Under the pieces are notes generated by a model. That model had not been told where the DNA came from. It saw only the letters and a list, made by a program, of their open reading frames with translations, and searched no databases. From assembly GCF_013359755.1 (NCBI RefSeq), contig NZ_JABMCJ010000071.1:62001-126000 (forward strand): a stretch of DNA of 64,000 bases, written 5' to 3'. Made by a program: the position numbers and the translations under genes. The stretch comes from Tardiphaga robiniae. GTDB taxonomy: Bacteria > Pseudomonadota > Alphaproteobacteria > Rhizobiales > Xanthobacteraceae. Below, in pieces: positions 61,671 through 64,000 of this stretch (position 1 is the first letter of the stretch; every line of letters starts with the position of its first letter).

Positions 61671-62615
61671 ATGAAACCTGGCGACCGGCCAACGAAAGCA
61701 CAGTGCGCCGCCGCTGATCTCTGGCTCATCCGACGCGACGGGACGACAACTGAGGCCGACGAAGCGTCCTTTCGGCAATGGCTCAATGAGGATCATCGTC
61801 ATCAACTTGCGTATCGCGAAGCAGCGGCGATCTGGCAGCAGCTTGAGGAGCCTGCCATTCGGCTGGCTGCACGCGACCATCGTCGCGGCAACATCGCGGC
61901 CCGGCGCCGGATGGGATGGTGGCCGACATTGCCGGCAGCGATCGCAGCGGCCTGCGTCATCTGGTTCGTCAATCCATCGATGGTCGAGAACTGGCAGGCA
62001 GATATTGTCACGGCGCGTGGTCAGATGGTCGCCCGCGACCTGCCGGACGGCTCCCGCCTCAACATCGGCGCCGACACTGCCCTGGACCTGGACTTCAAGG
62101 ATGGTCGACGCCGGGTCGTTCTGCGCCGGGGCCAGGCCTTTTTCGATGTAAAGCCCGACCAGACCGCCTTTACGGTCGACAGCGGCGCAGGCGAAATCCG
62201 CGTGCTCGGGACTGCCTTCAATATCGACCGGACGGCCGATGGCATCGAGGTGACAGTTCAGCGCGGACTGGTGTCGGTCGCCGGCGAGGACCGCGATACG
62301 ACCGTCAAGCTGTCGGCAAACCAGCATATGCGCGTGTCCGGCGGAAAACTCGGTACCGTCGAAACCGGAGATATTGACGCCAGGCTGGCGTGGATATCCG
62401 GCCGTCTGGTCTTCGACCGCGTTCCGCTGCATCGGGTCGTCGAAGCGCTGCAGCGCCAGACATCAAGCCGCATCGTCATCCGCGGTCGCTTCAGCGATCT
62501 GCTCGTCTCCGGCACGTTTCCGACTGCGAATGTCGATGAAAGCCTCACAGCCATTGCCGGCATGATCGAGGGCAACGTCGCCCATCTCACCCCCTGGGTG
62601 ACCGTTATCTACTGA
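61671..62615 (+). CDS. FecR/HasS-type anti-sigma factor
   Basis: A 314-residue inner-membrane protein. A cytoplasmic N-domain (DLWLIRRDGTTTEADEASF, WLNEDHRHQLAYREA) typical of FecR precedes one helix (TLPAAIAAACVIWFVNP), a periplasmic FecR domain (ARDLPDGSRLNIGADTAL, AFFDVKPDQTAFTVDSGAG, VLGTAFNIDR) and a C-terminal DUF4974-like part. AAGGA precedes the ATG at 61671 by 8 nt; the frame opens 150 nt upstream inside the sigma gene. It should hold the sigma factor until the receptor signals. Confidence 0.92.
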   Translation: MKPGDRPTKAQCAAADLWLIRRDGTTTEADEASFRQWLNEDHRHQLAYREAAAIWQQLEEPAIRLAARDHRRGNIAARRRMGWWPTLPAAIAAACVIWFVNPSMVENWQADIVTARGQMVARDLPDGSRLNIGADTALDLDFKDGRRRVVLRRGQAFFDVKPDQTAFTVDSGAGEIRVLGTAFNIDRTADGIEVTVQRGLVSVAGEDRDTTVKLSANQHMRVSGGKLGTVETGDIDARLAWISGRLVFDRVPLHRVVEALQRQTSSRIVIRGRFSDLLVSGTFPTANVDESLTAIAGMIEGNVAHLTPWVTVIY

Positions 62616-62627
62616 ACTCCTCCGCTG

Positions 62628-62644
62628 TTTACCGGAATTCTAAA
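62628..62644 (+). promoter_or_regulatory. Second ICE-like element, before the receptor gene
   Basis: TTTACCG-GAA-TTCTAAA: the right arm matches the ICE half-site fully, the left in 4 of 7 positions (11 of 14 in all). It lies 13 bp after the FecR stop and 126 bp before the receptor ATG. Confidence 0.4.
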
Positions 62645-62651
62645 CCGCAAC

Positions 62652-62679
62652 ACCCACAGACCTGATGTGGGTTTGATTT
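62652..62679 (+). terminator. Short hairpin between anti-sigma and receptor genes
   Basis: 7-bp stem ACCCACA / TGTGGGT with a 7-nt loop, followed by TTGATTT. It may separate the regulatory pair from the receptor transcript. Confidence 0.4.
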
Positions 62680-62769
62680 CGTGACTCGTTGAACTGGATG
62701 AAGAGCAGAAGCTCTTCGCGGCGCTGGGGCGGCGCACAGCAAACAACGAGACAACGGAGTTCGGGCGTA

Positions 62770-64000
62770 ATGCGGTTCGGGGGTAGACGGGGCGTCGCTC
62801 GCCATGTGGCGGGCGGGCTGATCGGCATATTGCCGTTGATCACGACAATACCGGCCTTTGGCCAAAACAATGTCGAAGCAACAGCGACCGCTTCCACGAC
62901 CTACCCGCTCAACATTTCCGCCAAACCTCTTGCAGCCGCAATTGCCGACCTCGGCGCCAGCAGCGGATGGCGCATCCTCTACACGATCCAGCTCGCGCCA
63001 GACATCCGCAGCCAACCGTTGAACGGCAATTACACGGTAGCGCAAGCGCTGGGACAACTGCTGGCCGGCACGGGAATTACGTATCGCATCACCGGCCCGA
63101 AAGCCGCGCTGCTGATCGATCCGTCGCAGAGCCGCGCGGGCCCCGTCCCTTCCGGCGACGGCGTCCAGCTCGATACGATCGTCGTCGATGCGGCCAGGAG
63201 CGATAATACGACGGGCTCCGGCTATCAGGGAACGCCGGACTGGGTCTACCAGCGACCCGCAGCCGTCAGCGTGATCTCACGCGAAGCGATCGAGAGCAGC
63301 CCGACACGCAACGCACGCGATCTGCTCGACAATGTCGCGGGCGTCTATGCCAACCGCTCGGCGGCGCAGAACCCTGGCATCAGCGTCAATATCCGCGGCC
63401 TGCAGGACCAGGACCGCATTGCCACCATGATCGACGGAGCGCGGCAGAATTTCCAGCGCGGCGGCCACGGTGCGACGCAGCGGACCTATGTCGATACGGC
63501 CTTCCTGCGCCAGATCGACGTGGAGAAAAGTACGACGTCGGGCGTCGGCAGCGCCGGTGCGCTTGGCGGCCTGGTCAATTTTCGCACCTTCATCGCCGAC
63601 GATTTGATCAAGCCCGGCAATCAGTATGGCGGCGTGGTGAATGCCACCACGGGTACCAACGCCTATAATTTCGATGGCTCGACGGCAGCAGCCGTCCGCG
63701 TGTCGGAACGCTTCTCGGTGCTCGGCGGCGTCAGCTACAAGAACATCGGCGCCTACGATATCGGCCAGAACGGTACCATCGGCGATGGCATGAAGGCCTA
63801 TGACGGCAATGTCTTCCTGTTCTCCGGCCAGGAGGTATTCTCGACGATCCTCAAGGCCGAGGCGCTAACGACCGAGGACGTGAAGATCACGATCGGCTGG
63901 CTGCATAACGACTCCCGGTACAATACCGGAAACTACGATGACACGATCGCACGCGGCGGAATCCTGAAGTCCAGCGAGCAAGTCGCCAACGACACGTTCA
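62770..64000 (+). CDS. TonB-dependent haem/haemophore receptor with STN domain (HasR-like), N-terminal part
   Basis: The frame starts at the ATG at 62770 and is open to the window end (410 residues seen). A signal peptide (GILPLITTIPAFGQ) is followed by an STN signalling domain (about 46-115; PLAAAIADLGASSGWRILY), a TonB box LDTIVVDA (134-141) and the plug domain with NVAGVYANRS, SVNIRGLQDQDRI and IDGARQNFQRGGHG. The last segment is typical of haemoglobin/haem receptors. STN domains contact FecR-type proteins, so this receptor probably signals to the preceding pair. The rest of the barrel lies outside. Confidence 0.9.
   Translation, partial: MRFGGRRGVARHVAGGLIGILPLITTIPAFGQNNVEATATASTTYPLNISAKPLAAAIADLGASSGWRILYTIQLAPDIRSQPLNGNYTVAQALGQLLAGTGITYRITGPKAALLIDPSQSRAGPVPSGDGVQLDTIVVDAARSDNTTGSGYQGTPDWVYQRPAAVSVISREAIESSPTRNARDLLDNVAGVYANRSAAQNPGISVNIRGLQDQDRIATMIDGARQNFQRGGHGATQRTYVDTAFLRQIDVEKSTTSGVGSAGALGGLVNFRTFIADDLIKPGNQYGGVVNATTGTNAYNFDGSTAAAVRVSERFSVLGGVSYKNIGAYDIGQNGTIGDGMKAYDGNVFLFSGQEVFSTILKAEALTTEDVKITIGWLHNDSRYNTGNYDDTIARGGILKSSEQVANDTF

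Noticed and set aside
1-64000. tRNA, rRNA, CRISPR arrays, insertion sequences, prophage genes
   Set aside because: I looked for T-loop patterns, regularly spaced repeats, transposase motifs and phage structural genes and found none; a covariance-model scan would be more sensitive for small RNAs.

Overview
The window reads as chromosomal DNA of a GC-rich alphaproteobacterium, most likely family Nitrobacteraceae/Bradyrhizobiaceae (Bradyrhizobium, Tardiphaga, Afipia and Rhodopseudomonas relatives). This rests on gene order and protein character, not on a database search. Pointers are the lptF-lptG-lptD-surA-pdxA-rsmA chain, fabD-fabG / acpP-fabF-mltG-yicC-gmk, rpsF-rpsR-(DUF2232)-rplI-cytochrome-cfa-dnaB-alr, radA-cvpA-purF, rhizobial PAS_7 sensors, and ICE-like (Irr-box) sites near a haem-receptor locus. 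I see no rRNA, tRNA, CRISPR array, insertion sequence or prophage. Most of the window is core genome, with accessory genes at 21-31 kb, 47-52 kb and 57-64 kb.

Layout. 0-12 kb: the start of a TetR regulator, a membrane adenylate cyclase, a Lys/Ala-rich small protein, a cold-shock protein, a secreted beta-barrel protein, a TerC-like membrane protein, ndk, an ABC-F ATPase, a lipoprotein, and pepA-holC. 12-20 kb: one tightly coupled plus-strand run builds the LPS export machinery (LptF, LptG, LptD) and its SurA-type chaperone, then pdxA and rsmA. 20-31 kb: an MFS transporter, a fusion of an HdeD-like membrane domain with a candidate permuted-papain domain, a zinc alcohol dehydrogenase, a secreted caspase-like protein followed by two tandem paralogous secreted proteins, a four-gene ABC importer, and a LOG-like protein. 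31-38 kb: minus-strand fatty-acid and murein genes with gmk and yicC. 38-47 kb: S6, S18, a DUF2232 protein, L9, a haem-motif protein with a very long Pro/Ala tail, cyclopropane fatty-acid synthase, DnaB, alanine racemase, a tautomerase and a TauE-type permease. 47-52 kb: a 1158-residue c-di-GMP enzyme and two small secreted proteins. 52-57 kb: radA, cvpA, purF and a REP-like inverted pair. 57-64 kb: an SDR enzyme, a HAD phosphatase, an NHL propeller, a methyltransferase, and an ECF sigma / FecR anti-sigma / STN-TonB receptor module that runs off the end and resembles HasI-HasS-HasR haem uptake.

The observations most worth following are: (1) two ICE-like palindromes at the start and inside the Has-like module; (2) a leader hairpin in front of rpsF whose 9-bp perfect stem pairs with the Shine-Dalgarno, as expected for S6:S18 autoregulation; (3) related palindromes upstream of both fabD-fabG and acpP-fabF; (4) the caspase-like protein with its two tandem SLGND paralogs; (5) the HdeD/papain-like fusion. 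The caspase locus and the fusion are the best candidates for something poorly described.
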